From Thermoplasmata archaeon (GTDB lineage: Archaea > Thermoplasmatota > Thermoplasmata > Lutacidiplasmatales > UBA184), in assembly GCA_030042955.1 (NCBI GenBank), contig JASHYQ010000156.1, positions 1 to 6,203 of the forward strand: a stretch of 6,203 nt of DNA, read 5' to 3'. The notes below the pieces were generated by a model. It made no database searches, was not told the origin of the DNA, and saw only the letters and a list, made by a program, of their open reading frames with translations. The translations under genes were made by a program, and so were the position numbers. Positions 1 through 6,122 of the stretch are shown piece by piece (the first letter of the stretch is position 1; every line of letters starts with the position of its first letter).

Positions 1-2
1 AG

Positions 3-1094
3 GTCGGCTTCCAGGCCGCCAAAGGCGCGGACCCCGGCCGGGCGCTCCAGGTACTCTACCGGAAGCGTCAGGGCCGAGGCGACCGTAAGGAGGCGGCGGC
101 GCCCAAACCGAGCAAGCGGCTGGCCGAAGAGCTCGACCGGAAGTGGACCCTGGCGCGGATCGGCTACCTGGTCGTCCCCCTGGTCGGGGTCTGGGCCCTG
201 GTCGCCTACCTCGCCCCGTCGCCCGTCGGGCTGGTCCTCGCCGCGATCCCTTACGTCGCCCTCCTCTTCGCCATCGCGGCGGTGGTGCTGATCTATGGGC
301 TCTTGCGGAGCGCCCGGCGCTGGAACAAAGTGTTCCGGAGCACCTTGATCGGCGGGCTCGTCCTGGGTCTTGTGTTCACGGGCATCGTGGCGCTCGCCGG
401 CGTGCTGGTCTTCGGATGCCCGTACCTGCCGCCCGCCGCCGCGCTCGGGAGCCAGCCCGGTCCCGGTTGGGCCTATGCGGGCGTTTCGCCGTGGCAGGAG
501 GGCGGAATGCCGGTCCTCTACTTTTACGGGGCCACGTGGTGCCCGTACTGTTCGGCGAGCAGCTGGGCTCTCTACAAGGCGCTGACCGAGTTCGGTACTC
601 TCACCGGGCAGTATACTGGTTTTTCGAGTTTATCGGATGTCTACCCGGGGACGCCGGAGATGGTCCTCGCAAATGCCCAATTCACCAGCAGCAACATCTC
701 GTTCGTCGTGAACGAGGACCTCTCGGGGGTCGACGGCACCTTCCCCGGCACCTCGAACTGCTACGAGTCGGCCTATGTCGCCGCCTACTCCGGGAGCAGC
801 ATCCCGTTCGTTGCGATCAACGGGCAGTACATTCACGGGGGGTCGAGCTTGATCGACCCGAATGACCTCACCACGTACAACGACGCCAACACCGGGGGTG
901 CGGGCGCCGGGACCGTCCAGAGCCAGGTGCACTCGGAGAGCGGGAGCGCCTGGAGCGTCATCAGTCCCCAGGCCTACTGGATCATGGCCTACCTCGTGAA
1001 ATCCACCGGGGCTCCGGTCGGTTACCTCGCGAAACAGTACGGGTGGTCGAGCGCGACGCAATCCGGGGTCCAGGCCGACCTCTCGCAGATCTGA
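3..1094 (+). CDS. Membrane-anchored thioredoxin-like (DUF929-like) protein, 5' partial
   Basis: Probable extracytoplasmic thiol-disulfide oxidoreductase. The frame is open from base 3 with no ATG, GTG or TTG before 282, so the true start lies left of the window; starting at the GTG at 282 would cut off two membrane helices. Counting from base 3 (363 visible residues), a charged Lys/Arg-rich segment (about 1-52) precedes three hydrophobic helices (about 53-71, 75-101 and 114-138). The basic loop LLRSARRWNKVFRS between helices 2 and 3 implies N-in topology with the C-terminal domain outside. That domain begins at about 168 with VLYFYGATWCPYC; the redox pair is Cys180/Cys183. A further Cys253 (NCYES) and the cis-proline-like SIPFVAINGQY (Pro268) follow, a pattern resembling archaeal DUF929 proteins. 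The stop is 4 bases before the VKOR gene, so the two are probably co-transcribed and act as redox partners. The thioredoxin-like fold is well supported; the DUF929 name is from recall. Confidence 0.8.
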   Translation, partial: VGFQAAKGADPGRALQVLYRKRQGRGDRKEAAAPKPSKRLAEELDRKWTLARIGYLVVPLVGVWALVAYLAPSPVGLVLAAIPYVALLFAIAAVVLIYGLLRSARRWNKVFRSTLIGGLVLGLVFTGIVALAGVLVFGCPYLPPAAALGSQPGPGWAYAGVSPWQEGGMPVLYFYGATWCPYCSASSWALYKALTEFGTLTGQYTGFSSLSDVYPGTPEMVLANAQFTSSNISFVVNEDLSGVDGTFPGTSNCYESAYVAAYSGSSIPFVAINGQYIHGGSSLIDPNDLTTYNDANTGGAGAGTVQSQVHSESGSAWSVISPQAYWIMAYLVKSTGAPVGYLAKQYGWSSATQSGVQADLSQI

Positions 1095-1098
1095 TCGA

Positions 1099-1572
1099 AT
1101 GCGGGCGCGCACGTGCCGTAGCCTTCTCGCCCTCGGCGGTGCGCTCGGGCTCGTGGTCTCGATTTTCGCGGCGCTGGAGTTCTACTACGCCTCGTTGAGC
1201 GCCATCTGCACCGTCAACGGGTTCGTCTCGTGCGCGTTGATCGCGCACAGCGGGAAGACGACGACCCTCGGCATCCAGGATTACGACTGGGGGATCGCCG
1301 GCTTCGTCGCGATCCTCCTCCTCGCGGCCGTGTCGGAGCGTCGTCGCCAGGACGACCGGATCACCTACTTACTCTTCGCCCTCACGAGCGCCGGCATCGC
1401 GCTCTCGGTCTACTTCCTCTACGTCGAGCTGGTCGAGATCCACGGGCTCTGTCCGGTCTGCTTGAGCGCTTACGTCTTCGGGGTCGCCGCCTGGGTCGGC
1501 TCGTTCGGCCTCGCCCAGCGGGCGTATCGGCGCAGTCACCGGGCCCCGGAACCACCACTCGCGGAGGCCTAG
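1099..1572 (+). CDS. VKOR-family membrane thiol oxidoreductase
   Basis: Vitamin K epoxide reductase family protein. In prokaryotes this family re-oxidises a thioredoxin-like or DsbA-like partner outside the membrane and passes electrons to quinone, as DsbB does in other bacteria. The 157-residue protein has four hydrophobic helices (about 8-30, 66-79, 88-110 and 117-140). It has the expected cysteine set: a loop pair Cys37 and Cys45, a conserved-type Ser51, and the active-site CPVC (Cys118, Cys121) at the start of the last helix. Basic residues at the N-terminus, in the SERRRQDDR loop and at the C-terminus place these on the cytoplasmic side, so the cysteines face outward. There is no fused thioredoxin domain; the upstream gene, ending 4 bases earlier, supplies one. 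No clear Shine-Dalgarno site is seen, consistent with translational coupling to the upstream gene. Electron acceptor and direction of flow are inferred from the family. Confidence 0.88.
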   Translation: MRARTCRSLLALGGALGLVVSIFAALEFYYASLSAICTVNGFVSCALIAHSGKTTTLGIQDYDWGIAGFVAILLLAAVSERRRQDDRITYLLFALTSAGIALSVYFLYVELVEIHGLCPVCLSAYVFGVAAWVGSFGLAQRAYRRSHRAPEPPLAEA

Positions 1573-1689
1573 CCAGGCCTGGTTCCGGGCCCCTCCGGAG
1601 GCCCTACCGGTCGCCCTCCGTTTCCCTCGGCCCGGTCGCCGTAGCGTGACCCTATATACCCGACCTTTCTCGGCGGCCCGGGTCAAGCC
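1573..1689. other. Intergenic region between VKOR gene and atpK
   Basis: This 117-base gap separates the redox gene pair from the ATPase genes. Next to the VKOR stop are two 10-base palindromes, CCAGGCCTGG (1573-1582) and CCTCCGGAGG (1592-1601). A possible 5-bp hairpin, GGGCC (1587-1591) with GGCCC (1600-1604), overlaps the second. A pyrimidine-rich stretch follows (about 1613-1628), but there is no run of five or more T that would mark a typical archaeal terminator. The right part carries the TATA-like element of atpK. No small gene is evident. Confidence 0.5.
1652..1659 (+). promoter_or_regulatory. Archaeal TATA-like box upstream of atpK
   Basis: CTATATAC is a conspicuous A/T island in very GC-rich sequence. 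Archaeal transcription usually starts roughly 22-27 bases downstream of the box, which here falls at about 1680-1684. That leaves only about 6-10 bases before the ATG at 1690. The preceding bases (GTGACC) are not a strong purine-rich BRE. No Shine-Dalgarno site precedes the ATG, which fits a leaderless or nearly leaderless mRNA for atpK-atpE-atpC. Confidence 0.6.
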
Positions 1690-1932
1690 ATGGCTGCACT
1701 GCCGACCGACTACGCGGATTGGGCCGCGCTGGCCGCCGGGATTGCCATCGCCGGGGGCCTGATTGGCACCGGGATGGCCCAATCCGGTATCGGCGCCGCC
1801 GGGATGGGGATCATCGCTGAGAAGCCCGAGAAGTTCGGGCAGGTGCTGTTCTTCTTCGTCATTCCCGAAACGCTCTGGATCATCGGGTTCGTGCTCGGGA
1901 TCATCCTGTTGCTCGGCATCCTGCACGCCTGA
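1690..1932 (+). CDS. atpK: A-type ATP synthase subunit K (membrane rotor, c-like subunit)
   Basis: Proteolipid that forms the ion-translocating rotor ring of the A1Ao ATP synthase. The 80-residue protein is a single hairpin: helix 1 at about 12-42, a polar loop AEKPEKFGQ (43-51) and helix 2 at about 52-79. Glycine-rich packing (GGLIGTGMAQSGIGAAGMG) is typical of the family. The ion-binding carboxylate is Glu60 in VIPETLW. Gln31 in helix 1 and Thr61 next to the glutamate match the side chains associated with sodium-binding rings. Each monomer keeps its glutamate, so there is no duplicated-hairpin loss of sites. It is the first gene of the K-E-C block, 17 bases before atpE, and has its own TATA-like element. 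The ATG at 1690 is chosen because it sits just after the predicted transcription start and gives a normal family length. Confidence 0.95.
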   Translation: MAALPTDYADWAALAAGIAIAGGLIGTGMAQSGIGAAGMGIIAEKPEKFGQVLFFFVIPETLWIIGFVLGIILLLGILHA

Positions 1933-1949
1933 ACGGGCGACCCGAGCCC

Positions 1950-2501
1950 ATGAGCCTCGAGAGCCTCGTCGAGGAGATCCGCCAGCACGCCGAGGCCGAC
2001 CTCCAGGCGACGGTCAACCGCCAGAAGGCGGAGTCGGACCGGATCACGGCCGACCGGGACCGCCAGATCGCCGACCTCCGCGCGACCTCCGAGCGCGCGA
2101 CCGAGATGGAGGTCGCTCACGAGCGGGCCCAGCGGATCGCCGCCGCGAAGCTGAAGGCGCGGAAGATGCTCTACGAGGCCCGCGAACAGCGCCTCACGGA
2201 GGGGCTGCGAGAGACCCGGTCCCTGCTCGCCGATTACACCACCTCCCCCGGGTACCCGGCGGTGCTGAAGCGGATGGTCGAGGTCGCGAACGCCTCCCTC
2301 GGCCGCCAGGTTCGCATCTCGGGACGCTCGGAGGACTCCTCGCTCCTCCTCAGGGTCGCCGGCAAGGCGTTCGACCCGACTCCCCAGCCGATCCTGGGGG
2401 GAGTGATCGCCGAGACGACCGACCGGAGCCGGCGTCTCAACCTCTCGTTCGATGAGCTGCTGCGACTGCGCGAGGACGAGGTCCGCGAGCTCCTCGCGTA
2501 G
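1950..2501 (+). CDS. atpE: A-type ATP synthase subunit E (peripheral stalk)
   Basis: Subunit E pairs with subunit H in the peripheral stalks that hold the catalytic A3B3 head still against the membrane stator. The 183-residue protein has a long charged, alanine-rich helical N-terminal part (about 1-100, likely right-handed coiled coil with H) ending in a stretch typical of the family (IAAAKLKARKMLYEAREQRL). A mixed globular C-terminal domain follows (about 105-183), containing GGVIAETTD and the closing LNLSFDELLRLREDEVRELL. This length and the two-part build match archaeal E subunits. No membrane segment is present. It lies 17 bases after atpK and 9 bases before atpC, so one transcript is likely. 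No convincing Shine-Dalgarno site precedes the ATG. The name follows the archaeal (aha/atp) scheme and is not bacterial AtpE. Confidence 0.93.
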   Translation: MSLESLVEEIRQHAEADLQATVNRQKAESDRITADRDRQIADLRATSERATEMEVAHERAQRIAAAKLKARKMLYEAREQRLTEGLRETRSLLADYTTSPGYPAVLKRMVEVANASLGRQVRISGRSEDSSLLLRVAGKAFDPTPQPILGGVIAETTDRSRRLNLSFDELLRLREDEVRELLA

Positions 2502-2510
2502 GACGGTCCG

Positions 2511-3587
2511 ATGGCCGCCTCCGCCTATGCGAGCGCCCTCGGGCGCCTGAAGCCCGAGTTCACCGCGTTCCTCCCGAAGGAGACGTACGCCCTGCTCACC
2601 CAAGCCAAGGACCCGAACGAGGTCGCCAAGGTCCTCGACCCGACCCCCTACGGACCCGACATCCAGGCGGCCCGCGCGGTGTACCAGGGGGTCGCCCTGG
2701 TCGAGGTCGCGATCAACCGGACGTTCGTTCGCCGCACCCGTCATGCCTACGAGGTGACTCCGTTCGCCGGCCGGGGGGTCGTCGGGGCGTACCTCACCCG
2801 CTGGGACCTCCAGAACATCGAGCTGATCCTGGCGGCGAAGGCGCAGGGCCGGGCGGTCACCGAGACCGAGGAGCACCTGGTCTCGAGCCGCGAGACTCCC
2901 GCCGGCCTCTACGCCGGGGTCCTCACGCTCGACGACTTCCGCCAGCTGCTCGCCCAGCCGACGCTCGAGGCGACCGCGACCGCGCTCGTCCGCTACGGCT
3001 ACGGAGCGACCGTCCTGCCGCTCGTCGAGGCGTTCCAGCGCACCCACGACGTCTTCCCGATCCTCCACGCGCTCGACCGGGAGTACTACCGCCGGGTGCT
3101 CGAGGCCGCCCGGTTCTTCCAGGGCGACGAGTGGGTCGTTCGCCAGTTCCTCTCCAGCGAGATCGACGTCCGCAACGCGCTCCTTCTGCTGAAGGGGAAG
3201 GCGGCGGGTCTCCCCGTGGACGAGGTCCTCCCGCGCTGGTTCGACGGCGGGACCGTCCCCTCCACCCAGGTCCCGGACCTGTACGGCGTCCGGGGGGTCC
3301 CCGAGCTGGTCGACCGATTGGCCGCCCGGTTCCCGTCGATCGCCGAGGGAACGGCCGAGTACACGAGCGCGCAGAGCCTCACCGGCTACGAGTCGGCCCT
3401 CTCCCGGGACCGCGCGGCGACCGAGCTGAGGCGCCTCCGGACCTACCCCCTCTCCCTCTCCGTCATCTTCACCTATCTTCTGCTCGCCGAGCTCGAGCGG
3501 GAGGACGTCCGACGCGTCGCCTTCGGGAAGCTCTACGGGTTCTCCGAAGACCGGCTCACGCCGCTCCTGGTCTCTCCCCGGCTCTGA
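2511..3587 (+). CDS. atpC: A-type ATP synthase subunit C (rotor-to-stalk coupling, V-ATPase d-like)
   Basis: Soluble subunit that caps the K ring on the cytoplasmic side and links it to the central stalk (D, F). It is homologous to subunit d of V-ATPases. The 358-residue length is usual. The family shows three related helical repeats, and their signatures can be read here: YLTRWDLQNIELILAAKAQG (about 94-113), LDREYYRRVLEAARFF (about 188-203) with SSEIDVRNALLLLKGKAAGL (about 215-234), and the closing PLSLSVIFTYLLLAELERED followed by VRRVAFGKLYGFSEDR. No transmembrane segment is evident. It is the last gene of the + strand ATPase block and its stop lies 16 bases from the end of the oppositely oriented atpI. 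Subunits F, A and B, which often follow C in archaea, do not follow here. Confidence 0.93.
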   Translation: MAASAYASALGRLKPEFTAFLPKETYALLTQAKDPNEVAKVLDPTPYGPDIQAARAVYQGVALVEVAINRTFVRRTRHAYEVTPFAGRGVVGAYLTRWDLQNIELILAAKAQGRAVTETEEHLVSSRETPAGLYAGVLTLDDFRQLLAQPTLEATATALVRYGYGATVLPLVEAFQRTHDVFPILHALDREYYRRVLEAARFFQGDEWVVRQFLSSEIDVRNALLLLKGKAAGLPVDEVLPRWFDGGTVPSTQVPDLYGVRGVPELVDRLAARFPSIAEGTAEYTSAQSLTGYESALSRDRAATELRRLRTYPLSLSVIFTYLLLAELEREDVRRVAFGKLYGFSEDRLTPLLVSPRL

Positions 3588-3603
3588 CGGGGCGTCGCTC
3601 GGC
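3588..3603. other. Convergent junction between atpC and atpI
   Basis: Only 16 bases separate the stops of two ATPase transcription units that face each other. There is no T-rich stretch on either strand that would act as an archaeal terminator. A very short GACG-GGG-CGTC hairpin (3586-3596) spans the atpC stop codon but is too small to count as a terminator. Each transcript therefore probably runs into the other gene. Confidence 0.6.
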
Positions 3604-5619
3604 TCACCGGGGGGGCGCCTGGATGATGGGGCCCGCCACGACGCCGCTGGCCGTCAGGCTCGAGGCCGTGTGCGTGCGGCCCGCCCCGAACGGACGGAAC
3701 GGCTTGCCGTTCCCCGTGTAGAACTTCGAGAAGTACTCGACGAAGATCAACCGCGCTCCTTGGATCCCGGGCTCGAAGACGCCGAGGATGACGTTGAACG
3801 ACTGCCCGATGAGGATGATGGCCGCGCCGGCGATGATCCCGACCACGGTCCCGCCGACGACGAGCCCGCCGCCGATCGTGTTGATGATGAGCGCGAGGAT
3901 GACGCTCGCGAGCAGGATCCCGAGGAGCCGCGTGTACGACAGGATGTGGCTCACGATCTCGATCAGGCTCATCATGCCCGTCTGCACCCCCTCCCCTCCG
4001 ACCATCAGGAGGAGCCCGACGACGAGGAGCGCGAGCGTGCCGTCGAAGACGGGGCTCGCCGTGGACGCTCCCCCGCCCGTGACCGCGCGGAGCGTGACCG
4101 GGTGGATGACCGAGAGGCCGAAGAACGCGACCCCCCAGGCGAACAGGACCCCACCGGCCTTCCCGAGGACGCCGCGGGGGTGGTGGTGGAAGTACTCTTT
4201 CAGGAGGCCGAAGAGGAATCCCACCGTCACCATCGCGAGCCCGACGAACCCGGTGAGGAGGAGCAAGAGGCCCACGTCGCTGGACTTCAGCGGGTCGGCC
4301 GGGGCCGCATAGCCGACGAGCCTTCCGAGCAGATGGTACCCGAAGAACTCGTCCCAGTACAGGCCGAGGCCGATCGCGATCGCGCAGCCGGGCAGCAGCG
4401 CGTAGGCGAGCTGCCGCATCCCCTGGGGACCCATGATCCGTTTGACGAAGGTCCGACCGAACTTCGGTAGGTGCTGGGCCCCGCGGAAGCCGGTGATCAT
4501 CCAGAGGCAGATCAGCAGGATCGTGAGGCCGTAGCCCCAGTCCCCGAGCATGAGACCGAAGAAGATCGGGAAGACGATCGCGAAGACGAGGGTCGGGTCC
4601 CACTCGGTCGCTTGCGGCAGCGAGTAGAACCGGATGAAGAACTCGAAGCGGCGGACCCCCGCCGGGTTGCTCATCAGGGTCGGGGGCTCCTCGGTGGTCG
4701 GGACCGCGTAGAGGTAGGCTCGGCCGCCGCTCGCGGACTGGACGACCGTCTCGAGCCGCGCGACGTCGCGGGTCGGCACCCACGCCTCGAGCGCGAACGT
4801 GGAGCGCCCCGCGCCGAGCTTCGAGAGGACCTCGACCTTGCGGTTCTCGACCTGGAGCGCCTCGTCGATCGCCGCGACCAGTGGGTACCAGTCGCGAGCG
4901 AGGGCGCCCAACCGCTCGGCGATCGCGACGCGCCGGTGGAGGATCTCCTCGTGTCGCTGCCGGAGCGCCGCGGTCTCCTCGGTGGGGGTGCCCGAGAGCG
5001 CCGGGAGCGCCGACAGGTGGACGCCGTGCGCCTGCGCCACCCGGGCGAGCTGGTCGGCCGACCCCCGACGCACGCTGACGAGGAAACGGCCGGAGCCGGC
5101 CGGACCGTCCAGGAACTGGGCGTCCGCGGGGGCCGGGAGCGCGGCCTGCAGTACGGCCCTGTCGCCCTCCCCGAAGAAGCTCACGAAGCTCTGGGCACGG
5201 AGGTACTCGAGCCGGTCGGGGTAGAACGAGATTTTCTCGAGGAGCGCGACGGTCTCGTCGACCGCCTGCTGTTCGCTCAGGAGACGGTCGCTCTCGCGGG
5301 TCAGGTCGCCGACCTCCGCATCGATGGGGACGGTCTTCGCCGCGGCGAGGATGTCGTGGAGGGTATCGAACCGGTGGGGCGGGCCGACCGGCACGGCGGG
5401 GAGCGCGGTCTTGAGGCCGCGGAATCGGAGCGCTTCGTCCCCGATCGCCCGCTGGGTCTCCGTCCCCCGTTCGGGGACGAGCCCGGCGAGCGCTTCGGGC
5501 GAGAGCGGCTCGACTTGGGCGAGGCGGAGGTCGTGGAGGACGGTGAGGATCCGTCCCTGGTCGTCCTTGAGACCGAGGATCCCGACCTTGGTCATCCGTT
5601 CGGGTCGCAGGACTCCCAT
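3604..5619 (-). CDS. atpI: A-type ATP synthase subunit I (membrane stator, a-like subunit)
   Basis: Large stator subunit that provides the ion half-channels against the K ring and anchors the peripheral stalks; homologous to V-ATPase subunit a. The 671-residue protein has a soluble N-terminal half (1-about 335) with helical arms, then a membrane half with about eight helices. Family landmarks are the junction RRFEFFIRFYSLPQATEWDP (323-342), FPIFFGLMLGDWGYGL (350-365), VSHILSYTRLLGI (556-568) with the presumed essential channel Arg564, and ARLIFVEYFSKFYTGNG (622-638). Usual histidines in the GHxLN and VHxxRL motifs are glutamines here (Gln606, Gln620). About 27 residues follow the usual FxPF end. 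The ATG at 5619 gives the family-like opening LRPERMTKVGILGL; the second Met (residue 9) is less fitting. GGAG at 5630-5633 is a plausible ribosome site. It is the last visible gene of the D-x-H-I block, 15 bases after atpH. Confidence 0.95.
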   Translation of the reverse strand: MGVLRPERMTKVGILGLKDDQGRILTVLHDLRLAQVEPLSPEALAGLVPERGTETQRAIGDEALRFRGLKTALPAVPVGPPHRFDTLHDILAAAKTVPIDAEVGDLTRESDRLLSEQQAVDETVALLEKISFYPDRLEYLRAQSFVSFFGEGDRAVLQAALPAPADAQFLDGPAGSGRFLVSVRRGSADQLARVAQAHGVHLSALPALSGTPTEETAALRQRHEEILHRRVAIAERLGALARDWYPLVAAIDEALQVENRKVEVLSKLGAGRSTFALEAWVPTRDVARLETVVQSASGGRAYLYAVPTTEEPPTLMSNPAGVRRFEFFIRFYSLPQATEWDPTLVFAIVFPIFFGLMLGDWGYGLTILLICLWMITGFRGAQHLPKFGRTFVKRIMGPQGMRQLAYALLPGCAIAIGLGLYWDEFFGYHLLGRLVGYAAPADPLKSSDVGLLLLLTGFVGLAMVTVGFLFGLLKEYFHHHPRGVLGKAGGVLFAWGVAFFGLSVIHPVTLRAVTGGGASTASPVFDGTLALLVVGLLLMVGGEGVQTGMMSLIEIVSHILSYTRLLGILLASVILALIINTIGGGLVVGGTVVGIIAGAAIILIGQSFNVILGVFEPGIQGARLIFVEYFSKFYTGNGKPFRPFGAGRTHTASSLTASGVVAGPIIQAPPR

Positions 5620-5634
5620 GCTTCGGTCGCTCCG

Positions 5635-5997
5635 TCAGTCCTTCGTGAACCCGGCGAGAACGACGGCGAGGATGGCGTCCTTCTTGTCGGTGGGCTGTTT
5701 CCCTTCCCCCCGGGCGGCCACCTCGGCCGCGCGAGTCCCGTCGGCGAGGATCTCCGCCGCCTCGCGGTCTGCCTCGTCCCGCGCTGCCTGGACCGCCTGG
5801 CCCCGCTCGGCGTCGGCGGAGGCCTGGGCGGCCTTGACCGCCGCCGCGCTCTCGGTCCGCAGGCGGGCGAGGGCCTCGTCGGACGCGACCTGGGCCAGGC
5901 GCAGCTTGAGCTCCCAGTCGGCCTCGGTCGCCTTGACCCGCTTCAGCGCATCGATCGACCCGAGCGCCGGGGCGGCCGGTGGCGGGCTCGCGGACAC
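5635..5997 (-). CDS. atpH: A-type ATP synthase subunit H (peripheral stalk)
   Basis: Small helical subunit that pairs with E to form the peripheral stalk. The 120-residue protein starts with a flexible Pro/Ala tail (MSASPPPAAPALGS). This is followed by a nearly continuous alanine/arginine/glutamate-rich helix (about 15-95) with heptad-like spacing and no prolines or membrane segment, and a short conserved-style end, DAILAVVLAGF. The family is poorly conserved in sequence; the call rests on composition, length and its place directly before atpI, where H usually sits in archaeal operons. Translation starts at a GTG that shares its first base with the TAG stop of the preceding small gene (TAGTG). 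A perfect GGAGGT lies 5 bases upstream and supports this start. The stop is 15 bases before atpI. Confidence 0.85.
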   Translation of the reverse strand: MSASPPPAAPALGSIDALKRVKATEADWELKLRLAQVASDEALARLRTESAAAVKAAQASADAERGQAVQAARDEADREAAEILADGTRAAEVAARGEGKQPTDKKDAILAVVLAGFTKD

Positions 5998-6122
5998 TAG
6001 AGACCTCCGAAGTAAACGGCGACGAAGAGGAGGAGCCCCACGAGCGCCGCGACCTTCACCGCGAGCGAGACGTGGCGGATGAGGCGGAACCTGCGCACGG
6101 CGGCGTTAGGCGACGGCTGCAT
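5997..6122 (-). CDS. Small single-helix membrane protein between atpD and atpH (unrecognised)
   Basis: I do not recognise this 41-residue protein. The first nine residues (MQPSPNAAV) are polar to neutral. They are followed by an amphipathic basic stretch RRFRLIRH (10-17) and one strongly hydrophobic helix (about 18-38, core VAALVGLLLFVAVYF), ending in Gly-Gly-Leu. The positive-inside rule predicts N-in, C-out. The ATG at 6122 is chosen because GGAGG lies just before it (6126-6130), although the 3-base spacing is short; a GTG at 6098 would give a 33-residue form. It overlaps the end of atpD by 17 bases and the atpH start by 1 base, so translation is probably coupled with both. Position suggests a minor membrane subunit or assembly factor of the A1Ao ATPase, comparable in place (after atpD) to the small ahaG gene of Methanosarcina; homology to it is not shown. 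Confidence 0.65.
   Translation of the reverse strand: MQPSPNAAVRRFRLIRHVSLAVKVAALVGLLLFVAVYFGGL
6003..6008 (-). promoter_or_regulatory. Shine-Dalgarno site of atpH
   Basis: GGAGGT sits 5 bases before the GTG at 5997 and is the strongest ribosome-binding match in the window. It settles the non-ATG start of atpH. It lies inside the preceding small gene, where it encodes the Gly-Gly near that protein's C-terminus. Confidence 0.85.

Noticed and set aside
143..865. A 240-codon frame on the + strand within the thioredoxin gene
   Set aside because: It is Arg/Pro/Gly-rich shadow sequence; the competing frame has three membrane helices and a CPYC thioredoxin motif.
1573..1604. Palindromes CCAGGCCTGG and CCTCCGGAGG as operators or a terminator
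   Set aside because: Short GC palindromes are frequent in GC-rich DNA. They lie about 50-80 bases upstream of the TATA-like box, and there is no repeated copy or T tract, so no role can be supported.
1710..3068. A 452-codon open frame on the - strand opposite atpK, atpE and atpC
   Set aside because: It covers three well-supported genes, and its composition mirrors antisense reading of GC-rich codons.
3586..3596. GACG-GGG-CGTC hairpin at the atpC stop as a terminator
   Set aside because: The stem is only 4 bp, no T run follows on either strand, and archaeal termination mainly relies on T-rich stretches.
3533..4783. A 416-codon Arg/Pro/His-rich frame on the - strand overlapping atpI
   Set aside because: It is the out-of-frame reading of atpI; the translation is low-complexity and has no family features, whereas the atpI frame has clear motifs.
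4471..6000. A 509-codon open frame on the + strand opposite atpI and atpH
   Set aside because: It is highly charged, Arg/Asp/Glu/Gly-rich with no domain, and lies opposite clearly recognisable ATPase subunits. Long antisense frames of this kind are expected in very GC-rich coding DNA.
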